Source: BOG-931 sp963761525 (lineage in GTDB: Bacteria; Pseudomonadota; Alphaproteobacteria; Rhizobiales; Xanthobacteraceae). From it: 64,000 nt of DNA. The position numbers were made by a program, and so were the translations under genes. The DNA lies in NCBI GenBank assembly GCA_963761525.1, contig CAVXHG010000004.1:62001-126000 (forward strand), read 5' to 3'. Under the pieces are notes generated by a model. That model had not been told where the DNA came from, made no database searches, and was given only the letters and a program-made list of their open reading frames with translations. Shown in pieces: positions 24,833 through 35,092 of the stretch (the first letter of the stretch is position 1; every line of letters starts with the position of its first letter).

Positions 24833-25574
24833 TCAGTATGAAAACCGTTGAATCGGCTCTGACGTTGTCTCTAGCGCACCCCAGTCGAAATCATATCGCT
24901 CGCTGGCAGGGAAATTCTGTGGAAATCTGACTCTGAAGTAGCCGCCAATAGCCTCATCGAGACCATCCCAAGAAGATTGCAACGCAAGATAACCAGAAGA
25001 GGGTGAGAAGTCTTCCGTCCAAAATTGCGCGGACAACAACGAAACCAGCGCCGCCAAAGATCCAAAAGATTTGAAAGGTTAGCCTTCCAAAAATTCCCGT
25101 GTCTGCTGTGTTTTGCGGCGTTGTAATCCTGATACCAAGAAAGCGTACCCCCGCTTGCCCAACTAGCATACGGCCGGTGCGTATGCTGCGTGCCCTGCCA
25201 AACCGGCAGTTTTATTTCATATGACGATAGTAAATGCGATGCTTCACATTTCTTATAATCGGACATATTCCAGTCGCCCGACCTTGTGTAGCCATTCTCG
25301 GTCAAAATCGCCTTGAAATTCGCTTCAATCTCGATGCACGTCCGCATGAAAAGCTCGTGGATTCGATATGAGTAGCATTGCAAATTTAAATCTGAGGGTT
25401 CCACGAAATCGAATAATTCCAGCAAGTCTTTTTGATTACCCCGAACGCTCGGACGTAGTGCTCCGGATCCTGAGCAAAGCCCGGATGCCGAATGTATCGC
25501 CAACGCCCGCCTTCAGCGTATTTGCCGTCGGCAAACTGTCTGATGGTTCGCTTGAATGGCTTTGGAACGCCCAT
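24833..25574 (-). pseudogene. Broken hypothetical protein in AT-rich segment
   Basis: Three overlapping frames read as one protein of about 245 residues. N-terminus: MGVPKPFKRTIRQFADGKYA to AFGVIKK. Middle: KDLLELFDFVEPSDLNLQCY, EIEANFKAILTENGY, LSWYQDYNAAKHSRHGNF. End: MAALVSLLSAQFWTEDFSPS to RYDFDWGALE. Frame changes occur near 25440 and 25065. RIHELFMRTCIEIEANFKAI followed by YQDYNAAKHSR looks like a helical HEPN-type arrangement, but no family is certain. It shares the low GC of the neighbouring broken GGDEF gene. Confidence 0.6.
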
Positions 25575-25644
25575 CCCAGCTTTTGTGTCCTATCCGCACG
25601 CGTTGAAGCGCTCACGCTCTCGCCCGGCCGAGGAGAGAGCGCTT

Positions 25645-25905
25645 TAATCAAAGCGCCTTATTCGCTTCCTTCGCCGCTTCCGCCTTATCGACATAAACCT
25701 CGCTGCCCATCTGGCGGAATTTTTCGCTCATCTGCTCCCTGCCCTGCTTCGCAGCATCGGGATAAAGCGCCGCCTTCTCATTATCGGAAAGCCCGGCGGC
25801 ATAATCGCGCACATCCGCCGTGATCTTCATCGAGCAGAACTTCGGCCCGCACATCGAGCGAAGTGCGCCACCTTGTGCGCTCCTTGGGTAAGGTCTCGTC
25901 GTGGT
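25645..25905 (-). pseudogene. thiC: thiC 3'-end fragment
   Basis: The reading MCGPKFCSMKITADVRDYAA, then EQMSEKFRQMGSEVYVDKAE and EANKAL, is a diverged copy of the ThiC C-terminus including part of the Fe-S motif. Upstream the similarity continues at DNA level (HDETLPK, AHKVAHF) to about 25905 but with single-base deletions, e.g. ATCGAG-CGAAG against ATCGAGCAGAAG in thiC. It then stops abruptly. It lies 480 bases beyond the end of the complete thiC, separated by the KTSC gene, at the border of the AT-rich segment. Non-functional remnant. Confidence 0.85.
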
Positions 25906-25926
25906 CCTTTAATTAGCGATCCCGAT

Positions 25927-26253
25927 TTATACGCCTGCCAACTCGGCAAAAGCGAACGCACCTCTGATATTGTCGTGAAAATAGGCGCCCTTCGATCCGG
26001 CGTCGAGCAGGCCAACGTAGATTTCCAACGGGACGTTCGAATAGCGATAGGTCTTGCCGCTCGCGAACGTAATTTCCAAAGCTAATTCGTCCTCATCATA
26101 CTCGACCGATGTAATCACCGATGACCGCACCGGAAGGAAGCGCCCCGATCGATCCTCGCGCGATCCGTAAGTCGGCCTGATGGCGGCCTCCTTCAGGGCG
26201 GTTTCTATCTTCTCAAAATCAATTCCTCGCGGCTTGTCGTCTCGACTCGTCAT
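25927..26253 (-). CDS. KTSC domain-containing protein
   Basis: 108 residues. The C-terminal 60 residues (VRSSVITSVEYDEDELALEI, FASGKTYRYSNVPLEIYVGL, GAYFHDNIRGAF) form a KTSC domain, named after the KTSC motif near its C-terminus in the founder; the exact motif is not conserved here. KTSC domains are small beta-rich modules found alone or fused to lysyl-tRNA synthetase; function unclear. The start is uncertain (ATG 26253 or 26268). It lies between thiC and the thiC remnant. Confidence 0.75.
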   Translation of the reverse strand: MTSRDDKPRGIDFEKIETALKEAAIRPTYGSREDRSGRFLPVRSSVITSVEYDEDELALEITFASGKTYRYSNVPLEIYVGLLDAGSKGAYFHDNIRGAFAFAELAGV

Positions 26254-26270
26254 GGCGCATCTCAGCATGG

Positions 26271-26298
26271 ATGCCCGGGTCAAGCCCGGGCATGACGG
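26271..26298. repeat. REP-like palindrome
   Basis: ATGCCCGGGTCAAGCCCGGGCATGACGG: 9-bp stem around TCAA, same core as 611-652. Confidence 0.65.
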
Positions 26299-26384
26299 CG
26301 GAGAGTTCGGTGCGTCCTTCGAGGCTCGCCGCTACGCGACGGGCACCCCGGATCAAGTCCGGCAAGCTCTCAGGATGACGGCGG

Positions 26385-28354
<1,970 letters not shown>

Positions 28355-28411
28355 CGGGCGGCTCCTGAATAATGAGCAGTCCGGTCACGCGGTCGTGGGA
28401 CGGATTTTGCG

Positions 28412-28508
28412 AGAAGTTTCCGTCCCTTCGCCGGCATGACCCGGATCAGGTTCAAAGGGTTTTTCTCAGCCCGCTGGCTTTCGACCTTTGGGGCACCCCT
28501 CGGAACAC
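28412..28508 (-). promoter_or_regulatory. TPP riboswitch (THI element)
   Basis: On the minus strand: GAGGGGTGCC at the 5' side, GGGCTGAGA, ACCCTTTGAACCTGATC, then GGGTCATGCCGGCGAAGGGA. These are the conserved THI-box blocks of the thiamine pyrophosphate riboswitch. It ends about 60 nt before the thiC ATG, where it can control initiation or termination in response to TPP. Confidence 0.95.
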
Positions 28509-28574
28509 CCCTAAAATAGGCCGATAGGGCGGACAGTCAACACGGTGTCATGAGACTCAGAGGCTTCGGCGGGG

Positions 28575-28650
28575 CATGGCTTTCTTCATCCGCCCCCGCG
28601 TCAGCGGGGGAGGGGGACCGCGCGCAGCGCGGTGGAGGGGGCGTCGCCCT
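28575..28650. repeat. Palindromic repeat, left flank of DUF559 gene
   Basis: CCGCCCCCGCGTCAGCGGGGGAGGGGGACCGCGCGCAGCGCGGTGGAGGGGGCG. Inverted partner at 29022-29078. Confidence 0.65.
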
Positions 28651-29006
28651 CACCGCTTCTCCGACGCCATTTGCATAATCGAATCCGCCACTTCATCGAC
28701 GTTACGCGGCAGATCGCTCACGGCAATCCGCACGACTTCAATCCCGTGAGCCTTGAGCCACGCGTCGCGCTTCAAATCGCGCTGCGGCCGGTCGCCTAAA
28801 TCATGGCTTACACCATCGAGCTCAACCGCCAGCCGCGCACTCGCACAATAGAAATCCAGGACATAGGGGCCGACCGGATGCTGCCGGCGGAAAACCGGCT
28901 GGCCCGGTTCACGTCTTCGCAGGCAATTCCACAACCGAACCTCCGGCGGCGACATCATGCGCCGAAGATTTTGCGCAATGCCGATTGTTCGCGTTGGCGC
29001 TCTCAT
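28650..29006 (-). CDS. DUF559 domain-containing (Vsr-like nuclease fold) protein
   Basis: 118 residues. NLRRMMSPPEVRLWNCLRR, PVFRRQHPVGPYVLDFYCAS and LAVELDGVSHDL are the DUF559 core. The E...DFYC...ELDG pattern corresponds to the acidic residues of the PD-(D/E)XK/Vsr endonuclease fold. Biochemical role is unproven in bacteria. ATG 29006 with GGAAAG/GAGG upstream is preferred to an in-frame start at 29045. The gene is bracketed by inverted palindromic repeats on both sides. Confidence 0.8.
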   Translation of the reverse strand: MRAPTRTIGIAQNLRRMMSPPEVRLWNCLRRREPGQPVFRRQHPVGPYVLDFYCASARLAVELDGVSHDLGDRPQRDLKRDAWLKAHGIEVVRIAVSDLPRNVDEVADSIMQMASEKR

Positions 29007-29021
29007 CTTTCCAACCTCATG

Positions 29022-29078
29022 CGCCCCCTCCACCATGCTTCGCATGGTCCCCCTCCCCCGCTATCGCGGGGGCGGAGG
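29022..29078. repeat. Palindromic repeat, right flank of DUF559 gene
   Basis: CGCCCCCTCCACCATGCTTCGCATGGTCCCCCTCCCCCGCTATCGCGGGGGCGG, the inverse of the repeat at 28575-28650. Confidence 0.65.
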
Positions 29079-29145
29079 CAGATCGCCACGCAGTTTACAT
29101 ATGCTTGCCCTCCAACTATGCGGTTCCTCATGAAGGGAAACAATC

Positions 29146-30498
29146 ATGCCCGGTGAAACCAAGACGCTGGCGGAATTTGCGGCGCAGCTTCGTTACGATG
29201 ACATTCCGCAGCCGGCGGTCGCCATTGCCAAGGCCTGCATCATCGACACCGTCGGCGTGGTGCTGTTCGGCTCGACCTTGCCGTGGAGCAAGATTGTCGA
29301 CGATTACGTGCAGCACACCGGCACCGGCACGAGCAGCATCCTCGACCAGGGCTTTCGCAAGACCAGCGCGCCGGGCGCCGCTTTCGCCAACGGCGCGTTC
29401 GCGCATGCGTTCGAGTTCGACAATCTGCGCCAGCCCTCGACCGGCGTGCATCCCGGCGCCACCGTGCTCACCGGCGCACTCGCCGCGGCCGAAGAAGCCA
29501 AGGTCAGCGGCAAGGAGCTGATCACCGCCTTCGTCGCCGGGCTCGAATGCATGTTCCGTATCGCTGCCGCGGCGCATCACACCAGCGAGAAACTGGGCTT
29601 TCACGCGCCGGGCATCACCGGCGTGTTCGGCTCGGCGGTGGCGGCAAGCAAAGTGATGCAGCTTTCGCCGCGGCAAATCACCATGGCGATGGGCATCGGC
29701 GGCTCGTTCTGCTCCGGCCTGCTTGCCTTCGTGAAATCCGGCCAGGGCGGCATGGTCAAGCGCATCCACATGGGCCGCGCCGCGGAAGGCGGCGTCACCG
29801 CGGCGAACCTCGCGGCGCGCGGCTTCGAAGGACCGGAGGTGATCCTCGAAGGCCAATACGGCGTGCTCGACGTGTTTGCCCGCGATCCCGATTTCGCCGC
29901 GATCGTCTCCGACCTCGGCACGCGCTGGGAAACGCTGACCATCACGTTCAAGACCTTTCCCTGCCACGTCACTTCGCAATCGCCGGTGCAGGCGCTGTTG
30001 ACGCTGCGCGCGCAAAACACGTTCGCGCCGGAAGACGTCGAGAAAATCCTGATCGAAGTGTCGGACAAGGTGCTGTCGCATCACGCCAACCCGGCGCCGC
30101 AGGACGTGGCGACCGCGCAATACAGCCTGCCCTTCACCATCGCGCTCGCGCTCTACCGCGATCCCGGCGATCCGCAAGCCTTCCTCGACGGGCCGAACCA
30201 GAACCCGGCGATCCTCGAACTGGCAAAGCGCGTCACGCTCGCGCCTTACGCCAAGGACGGGCCGAACAACAATGACATGGCGTGCCGGCTGCACATTTCG
30301 CTCAAGGATGGGCGCAAGCTCAACATCGCGCGCACCGATTTCGAAGGCACCACCACCTCGCCGCTGACCCGCGAGCGGCTGGAGCAGAAGTTTTTGAAAC
30401 TGTCGTCGTCGGTGATGGCGGAAAAACCGCGTGACGAATTGTTGGCGCGGCTGAACAATCTGGAAGACGTGAAGGTCGGGGAGCTATTTCAGTTCTAA
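29146..30498 (+). CDS. MmgE/PrpD family protein
   Basis: 450 residues covering the whole MmgE/PrpD fold (2-methylcitrate dehydratase, immune-responsive gene 1-like). Signatures: IIDTVGVVLFGS near residue 33, AAFANGAFAHAFEFDN (the HA.E.DD-type active-site region), HPGATVLTGALAAAEE, and GKELITAFVAGLEC. Members dehydrate 2-methylcitrate or decarboxylate cis-aconitate, but many in Bradyrhizobiaceae have unknown substrates. No prpB/prpC nearby, so methylcitrate-cycle membership is not supported. A REP pair follows. Confidence 0.88.
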   Translation: MPGETKTLAEFAAQLRYDDIPQPAVAIAKACIIDTVGVVLFGSTLPWSKIVDDYVQHTGTGTSSILDQGFRKTSAPGAAFANGAFAHAFEFDNLRQPSTGVHPGATVLTGALAAAEEAKVSGKELITAFVAGLECMFRIAAAAHHTSEKLGFHAPGITGVFGSAVAASKVMQLSPRQITMAMGIGGSFCSGLLAFVKSGQGGMVKRIHMGRAAEGGVTAANLAARGFEGPEVILEGQYGVLDVFARDPDFAAIVSDLGTRWETLTITFKTFPCHVTSQSPVQALLTLRAQNTFAPEDVEKILIEVSDKVLSHHANPAPQDVATAQYSLPFTIALALYRDPGDPQAFLDGPNQNPAILELAKRVTLAPYAKDGPNNNDMACRLHISLKDGRKLNIARTDFEGTTTSPLTRERLEQKFLKLSSSVMAEKPRDELLARLNNLEDVKVGELFQF

Positions 30499-30520
30499 CC
30501 GTAACTCGCATTCCTAACCG

Positions 30521-30594
30521 TCACCACCGGGCTTGACCCGGTGGTCCACGCTGGATCGCCGCATGGATTGCCGGATCAAGTCCGGCAATGACGA
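30521..30594. repeat. Two tandem REP-like palindromes
   Basis: CCACCGGGCTTGACCCGGTGG and ATTGCCGGATCAAGTCCGGCAATGACG, separated by a spacer, in the gap between convergent genes. Confidence 0.7.
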
Positions 30595-30605
30595 CTATTG
30601 AAGTC

Positions 30606-33239
30606 TCAATAACCCTTCAGCAGGCGCTCGATGTAATCGAGCTCTTCCTGCGAGCGCGAGAAATCGCCGAAGCGATTGCGCAGCTCTTCGATGATGCGGC
30701 GCGCGCGCTGCATGTCGATCTCGCCCGGCACGCGCACGGTGTTGTCGTCGCCATAGTCGCGGCCGCGCAGTGGACGGCCAAGCGGATCGGTGTCCTGATC
30801 GGCGCGCGGCTGGCCGAGCCTGCCCATGCGGCCGGGCGACTGTCCCTGCCCCATCTGCTGCTGCATCGACTGCGCCAGCGACTGCGCGCCCTTGCGCATG
30901 GCGTCGAGCGCGCGGCCTTGCGACTCCACCGCGCTGTCGGTGTTGTTATCGCCGAGTTCGCCCTGGGCTTCGTCCATTTCGCTGCCGGCGTGGCCGAGCT
31001 GATCGAGCTGGTCGTTACCCTGCGACTGCGACTGACCCTGGCCCTGACCCTGCTGGCCTTCCTGGCCCTTCTCACCGTTCTGGCCGAGGCCGCGGTTTTT
31101 CAGCTCGTCGAGCAATTTGTTCAAACGATCGCGCAGCGCCTGCTGGTTCTGCTGAAGCTGATTGTTGCCATCTCCCGACTGCGGATTCTGCTGACCGTTG
31201 CGCCGCGACTGGCCGCCCTGCTGGTGCTGGTCCTGGCCCTGCTTGAAGGTGCGGTCACGCAAGTCCTGCTGCTTGCGGATCATGTCGCCAAGCTCGTCGA
31301 GCTTCGACATCATATCGTCGTCGTCACCGTTCTGGTCCATGTTCGGCGATGCCATCTGCAGATTTTCCATCATCTGCTGAAGCTGTTGCAGAAGCTGCTG
31401 CGCGGCCTCCTTGTTGCCGCTTTGCGCAAGCTGTTGCAGCTTGTCGAGCATGTTTTGCAGATCGCGCTGACTGAGCACATGATCGTTCGGGCCGAGTGGG
31501 CGCGCCAGCTGCTGACTGTTTTTTTGCTGCTCGCGCATTGCCTGCATGAAACGATCCATCGCGGCGCGGAGCTGGTCCATCAGGGCTTTCACTTCCTGAT
31601 CGGGCGCGCCGCGCTCGAGCGCCTGGCGCAGCGCCTCCTCGGCGTTGCGCAGTTGCTGTTGCGCATCGGAAATGTCGCCGTCCTCGAGCTGCACCGCCAT
31701 CGACCACATGCTCTGCGCGACGTCGCGCATGTCGTCGTCGTTCTTGGCGCGCACCAGCGACCAGAAAATATTGCGCAGGCCGAGATAGACGCCGGCCTCG
31801 GGCTGGAATTTTTCCGGCGCCATGGTCAGCGCGTCGAGCGCAGTGATCACCAGCGGCCGCGAATTGGCGTCGAGCGCAAGATTGCGCCGCTGCTCGACCA
31901 GCGCGCGGGCCAGCGGCTTGGTGAAGACGCGTTCCGGCAGGCGGAAGCTGAACGGGTCGCTCTTGCCTTCGTTGCCGCCGTCGTCCTTCGCGGTCAGCGT
32001 CATCACCACTTCGGCGCCGGCCCACGGATGGTCGGTGAGATCCTTGATGGTCTGGCCGGTGCCGTTCTTGGTGCGTGCCTGCGGCATCACCAGCGGGAAA
32101 TCGGGCGGACCGTAGAGCGGATGGGCCGCTTCGCCGCCGGCGCCGTCATCTTTGCGCGCGAACGTTGCCTGGGCTTCGCTCACGCCGTAATCGTCCTCAA
32201 GGTGATACGACAACATCAGCGAGCCGCGCTGCTGCTGTTCCGGATCCTTGGTCAATTCGATGGTCGGCGGCTGATCCGGAATGGCGTTGAACGCCCAGTT
32301 CAGATCCTCGCCGACGCCGCGCAAACTGGCGCTGCCGGTCGCGGCGATAGTGAAGCGATGCTCCTCGGTGCCGGCCGGGGCCTTCACTGCATCCTTCGAC
32401 GGCGTCACACCATCTTTACCGTTCACCTCGATATCGGCGTTGCCGGTCGAGCGCACCACCAAAGTCGAATTCACCGGCACCGCGACGATACCGCTCGACG
32501 GCGGCAGTGCCGCGGTCTCGCCGGGATGAATACCCGGCAGCATGATCGGCGGCTTGCCGGTGTAGGTCGGCGGAATGACCCAGGCGTCGACGCGGAAATT
32601 CGCGGGCAATACCACGCCGTGCCAGTCGAACGCGGCCGCGACCCGCCGCCAGCGTTCGCCGCCGGCAGCAAAGAAAGTCGCGACGCAGGCGATCAATACC
32701 AGGGCGCGCACCGCATAGGGATCCCATCGCGCCACGCGCGGCGACGGCCAGCCGGTCTTCAACGACCGCGCCGCGGCGAGCGAACGCTCGACATGCGCAT
32801 TCCACAAAGCGAGCGAGTAAGGGTCCTTCGACGTGACGGCGAGATCGTCGGTGATCGCGGTCGCCGGGCGATGGCGCAGCCCGCTGTCCGCATCGAGCCG
32901 GCTCAGGCCGTCGCGTGCGCCGGGCATGCGCAGCCGGATCAGCGGATAAAGCGCGGCGACGGCAAGCAAGCCGCAGACAATCGTCACTGCGGCGCGGGCG
33001 AGCGGCGGCAGCCACAGGAATATGCCAAGCCACGCCAGCGCGAGGAATACGCCGATGGCGCAGACCAGCCCGGTCAGCGCCGGCCACAACCGCTCCCAGA
33101 AAATCGCCAGCCGAGCGCGCTGGAGCAAAGCGTCGAGCAGCGCTCGCGCCGCATTGGGGGGCGGTCCGCCAGGCGCCGGATCAGGTAAAATTGTCGCCGT
33201 CAAAAAAGGCTCCGCACGTGCGATTGCGCCTGACAACAC
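30606..33239 (-). CDS. TIGR02302 family (DUF4175) membrane protein
   Basis: 877 residues. Two to three TM helices near the N-terminus (ALTGLVCAIGVFLALAWLGI, AAVTIVCGLLAVAALYPLI, and a third near residue 180, ALVLIACVATFFAA). A large periplasmic part follows, with a beta-rich Ig-like region (WVIPPTYTGKPPIMLPG) and then a Gln/Asn/Gly-rich coiled region (MQQMMENLQ; GQEGQQGQGQGQSQSQG). It ends LDYIERLLKGY. This is the alphaproteobacterial TIGR02302 family, location inner membrane, function unknown. It lies downstream of lysA, which is conserved in this order. The long + strand ORF opposite is a shadow. Confidence 0.88.
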   Translation of the reverse strand: MLSGAIARAEPFLTATILPDPAPGGPPPNAARALLDALLQRARLAIFWERLWPALTGLVCAIGVFLALAWLGIFLWLPPLARAAVTIVCGLLAVAALYPLIRLRMPGARDGLSRLDADSGLRHRPATAITDDLAVTSKDPYSLALWNAHVERSLAAARSLKTGWPSPRVARWDPYAVRALVLIACVATFFAAGGERWRRVAAAFDWHGVVLPANFRVDAWVIPPTYTGKPPIMLPGIHPGETAALPPSSGIVAVPVNSTLVVRSTGNADIEVNGKDGVTPSKDAVKAPAGTEEHRFTIAATGSASLRGVGEDLNWAFNAIPDQPPTIELTKDPEQQQRGSLMLSYHLEDDYGVSEAQATFARKDDGAGGEAAHPLYGPPDFPLVMPQARTKNGTGQTIKDLTDHPWAGAEVVMTLTAKDDGGNEGKSDPFSFRLPERVFTKPLARALVEQRRNLALDANSRPLVITALDALTMAPEKFQPEAGVYLGLRNIFWSLVRAKNDDDMRDVAQSMWSMAVQLEDGDISDAQQQLRNAEEALRQALERGAPDQEVKALMDQLRAAMDRFMQAMREQQKNSQQLARPLGPNDHVLSQRDLQNMLDKLQQLAQSGNKEAAQQLLQQLQQMMENLQMASPNMDQNGDDDDMMSKLDELGDMIRKQQDLRDRTFKQGQDQHQQGGQSRRNGQQNPQSGDGNNQLQQNQQALRDRLNKLLDELKNRGLGQNGEKGQEGQQGQGQGQSQSQGNDQLDQLGHAGSEMDEAQGELGDNNTDSAVESQGRALDAMRKGAQSLAQSMQQQMGQGQSPGRMGRLGQPRADQDTDPLGRPLRGRDYGDDNTVRVPGEIDMQRARRIIEELRNRFGDFSRSQEELDYIERLLKGY

Positions 33240-33309
33240 AGTAACATGAGGGCGGGTTCATGGCACTTTCGGCGCCATCCTGCCCTTTGGACAGGTCAGG
33301 CAAGCAAAA

Positions 33310-34575
33310 TCAAAGCCAATGCGGCAGTTTATCCAGCGCAATCAGCGCATCGGCCGGAACCCGCGGCCGCACCAGCGCCCATTTATCAGCACGCACAAGC
33401 ACTTCGGGGATCAGCGCACGGGTGTTGTAAGTGCCGGACTGGGTAGCGCCATAGGCCCCTGCCGTCATCACCGCCAAGAGCTCGCCCGGCTTCGGCTCCG
33501 GCAGCGAGCGGTCGAGCGCCAGATAGTCGCCGGATTCGCATACCGGCCCCACCACGTCGGCAATGATTCGTGGCGCGCCGACAGCAGGCTGCCGCACCGG
33601 CCAGATCGCATGGAATGCTTCGTAGAGCGTCGGGCGGATCAGATCGTTCATGCCGGCATCGACAATAATGAAGGTCTTGGCTTCGCCGCGCTTCACATAA
33701 AGCACGCGCGTCACCAGGATGCCGGCATTGCCGACGATCAGCCGGCCCGGCTCGAAGATCAGCTTGCAGCCGAGCCCCGCGGTGGCGCGCTTGACGATCG
33801 CCGCATAGGCGTCGGGATCCGGCGGCGGCTCGTTGTCGTCGCGATAGGGAATGCCTAAGCCGCCACCGAGATCGATGTGGCTGATGGTGTGTCCGTCGGC
33901 CCGCAACGCGCGCACGAAATCCGCGATAAGCGCGAACGCATCGCCGAACGGATCGAGCTCGATGATCTGGCTGCCGATGTGCATATCGACGCCGGTGACA
34001 CGCACGCCTTTCAGTTTCGCGGCGCGGGCATAGACCTCGCGGGCGCGGCTGATCGGAATACCGAACTTGTTCTCGGCCTTGCCGGTCGCGATCTTGGCGT
34101 GGGTTTTCGGATCGACATCGGGATTGACCCGCACCGAGATCGGCACCGTGCGGCCCTTGGCGGCGGCGATCGACGCGAGCAGCTCAAGCTCGCCTTCGGA
34201 TTCGACATTGACGCAGAGAATGCCTTCATCGACCGCAAGCGCCAGTTCGCGCGCGGTCTTGCCGACACCGGAGAACATGATCTTGTCCGGCGCAATGCCG
34301 GCAGCGCGGGCGCGCAGCAATTCGCCTTCCGAGACGACGTCGGCGCCGGCGCCGAGCTTTGCCAGCGTCGTGATCACGGCCTGGTTGGAGTTCGCCTTCA
34401 TGGCGTAGCAGACCAGCGCGTCGACATCGGCGAATGCGCCGGCAAATACCTTGTAGTGCCGCTCCAGCGTCGCGCTCGAATAGCAATAAAACGGCGTGCC
34501 GGCGGCCTCCGCCAGCGCGATGAGATCGACCTGTTCGGCGTGCAACACGCCATCGCGATAAGCGAAGTGATGCAT
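33310..34575 (-). CDS. lysA: Diaminopimelate decarboxylase
   Basis: 421 residues; PLP-dependent, makes L-lysine from meso-diaminopimelate, last step of lysine synthesis. Group IV fold: CYAMKANSNQAV with the PLP Lys, DVVSEGELLRA, GVDMHIGSQI, DLGGGLGIPY, FEPGRLIVG, and C-terminal VCESGDYLA with the catalytic Cys and YGATQSGTYN with the PLP-contact Tyr. Length is typical. It sits between lptM (63 bases upstream) and the TIGR02302 gene, and likely forms an operon with argH and lptM. Confidence 0.96.
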   Translation of the reverse strand: MHHFAYRDGVLHAEQVDLIALAEAAGTPFYCYSSATLERHYKVFAGAFADVDALVCYAMKANSNQAVITTLAKLGAGADVVSEGELLRARAAGIAPDKIMFSGVGKTARELALAVDEGILCVNVESEGELELLASIAAAKGRTVPISVRVNPDVDPKTHAKIATGKAENKFGIPISRAREVYARAAKLKGVRVTGVDMHIGSQIIELDPFGDAFALIADFVRALRADGHTISHIDLGGGLGIPYRDDNEPPPDPDAYAAIVKRATAGLGCKLIFEPGRLIVGNAGILVTRVLYVKRGEAKTFIIVDAGMNDLIRPTLYEAFHAIWPVRQPAVGAPRIIADVVGPVCESGDYLALDRSLPEPKPGELLAVMTAGAYGATQSGTYNTRALIPEVLVRADKWALVRPRVPADALIALDKLPHWL

Positions 34576-34638
34576 GGAAAGTGTTTAGCTTGAGACGGAA
34601 ACGCGCGCTACAGCGCGGTCAGGCCGGGCGCCGCGAAA

Positions 34639-34941
34639 TTATTGCAGGATCGGATCGAGGATGAACGATTTGTTCTTGGGCGGCGGCTGATAGATCGGAT
34701 TGCCGTGTGAATCGTAGGCGTTCGGTGGCTGATTGCTGGTCTGCTGCTGTTGCGAGCCTGGCATTAGCGAAGAAGGCCCGAACGCCGGCTGGGTCAGGTT
34801 GGAGTTATTAGCTTGAGGCGACGGCGTGTCGCTCGGGGGTAAATCGAGCCCCCCCTTGCGACCGCAGCCGGCGAGCCCAAGCGCCAGCGAAACTGCCGCG
34901 CCTAAAGCGAAAGTCCGGACAATCGAGCGTGTAACAGCCAA
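34639..34941 (-). CDS. lptM: LPS-assembly maturation lipoprotein LptM-like
   Basis: 100 residues. Lipoprotein signal with lipobox LGLAGCGRKGGLDLPP: Cys acylated, followed by the conserved GxKGxLxxP of LptM/YifL. The rest is Pro/Gln/Asn-rich and disordered, ending in NKSFILDPIL, the Hyphomicrobiales C-terminal motif. In Escherichia coli LptM assists LptD disulfide maturation. Position between argH and lysA matches the usual neighbourhood. Confidence 0.85.
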   Translation of the reverse strand: MAVTRSIVRTFALGAAVSLALGLAGCGRKGGLDLPPSDTPSPQANNSNLTQPAFGPSSLMPGSQQQQTSNQPPNAYDSHGNPIYQPPPKNKSFILDPILQ

Positions 34942-35050
34942 CGGAGGTCCCCTAACCCACGATCTTAGCAGATCACGTCGCGGCGGCGAGATTGTGTCGG
35001 CAAGGTCTTGCCATCGCGTTTATGCCCCAAGCCCATTGGTATCTGCCCGT

Positions 35051-35092
35051 CAGAATTTGCCAGTGAGGACTTGCCCATCAGGACTTGCCATC
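35051..35092. repeat. Three imperfect 14-bp tandem repeats at the argH stop
   Basis: CAGAATTTGCCAGT, GAGGACTTGCCCAT, CAGGACTTGCCATC; the last overlaps the argH stop codon. Another GGTCTTGCCATCG lies near 35004. Slippage-prone; no function apparent. Confidence 0.5.

Noticed and set aside
23160..25620. Prophage or integrative element
   Set aside because: No integrase, transposase, structural gene or att-like direct repeat seen; only composition and a thiC fragment suggest transfer.
30588..33188. An 866-codon open frame on the + strand opposite TIGR02302
   Set aside because: It is the exact antisense of a recognised family member. Its hydrophobic Leu/Val/His-rich composition is the complement of the GC-rich codons; no domain, RBS or homologous pattern.
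35051..35092. Tandem 14-bp repeats considered as CRISPR or iteron
   Set aside because: Three imperfect copies without spacers, at a gene end, with no replication gene nearby.
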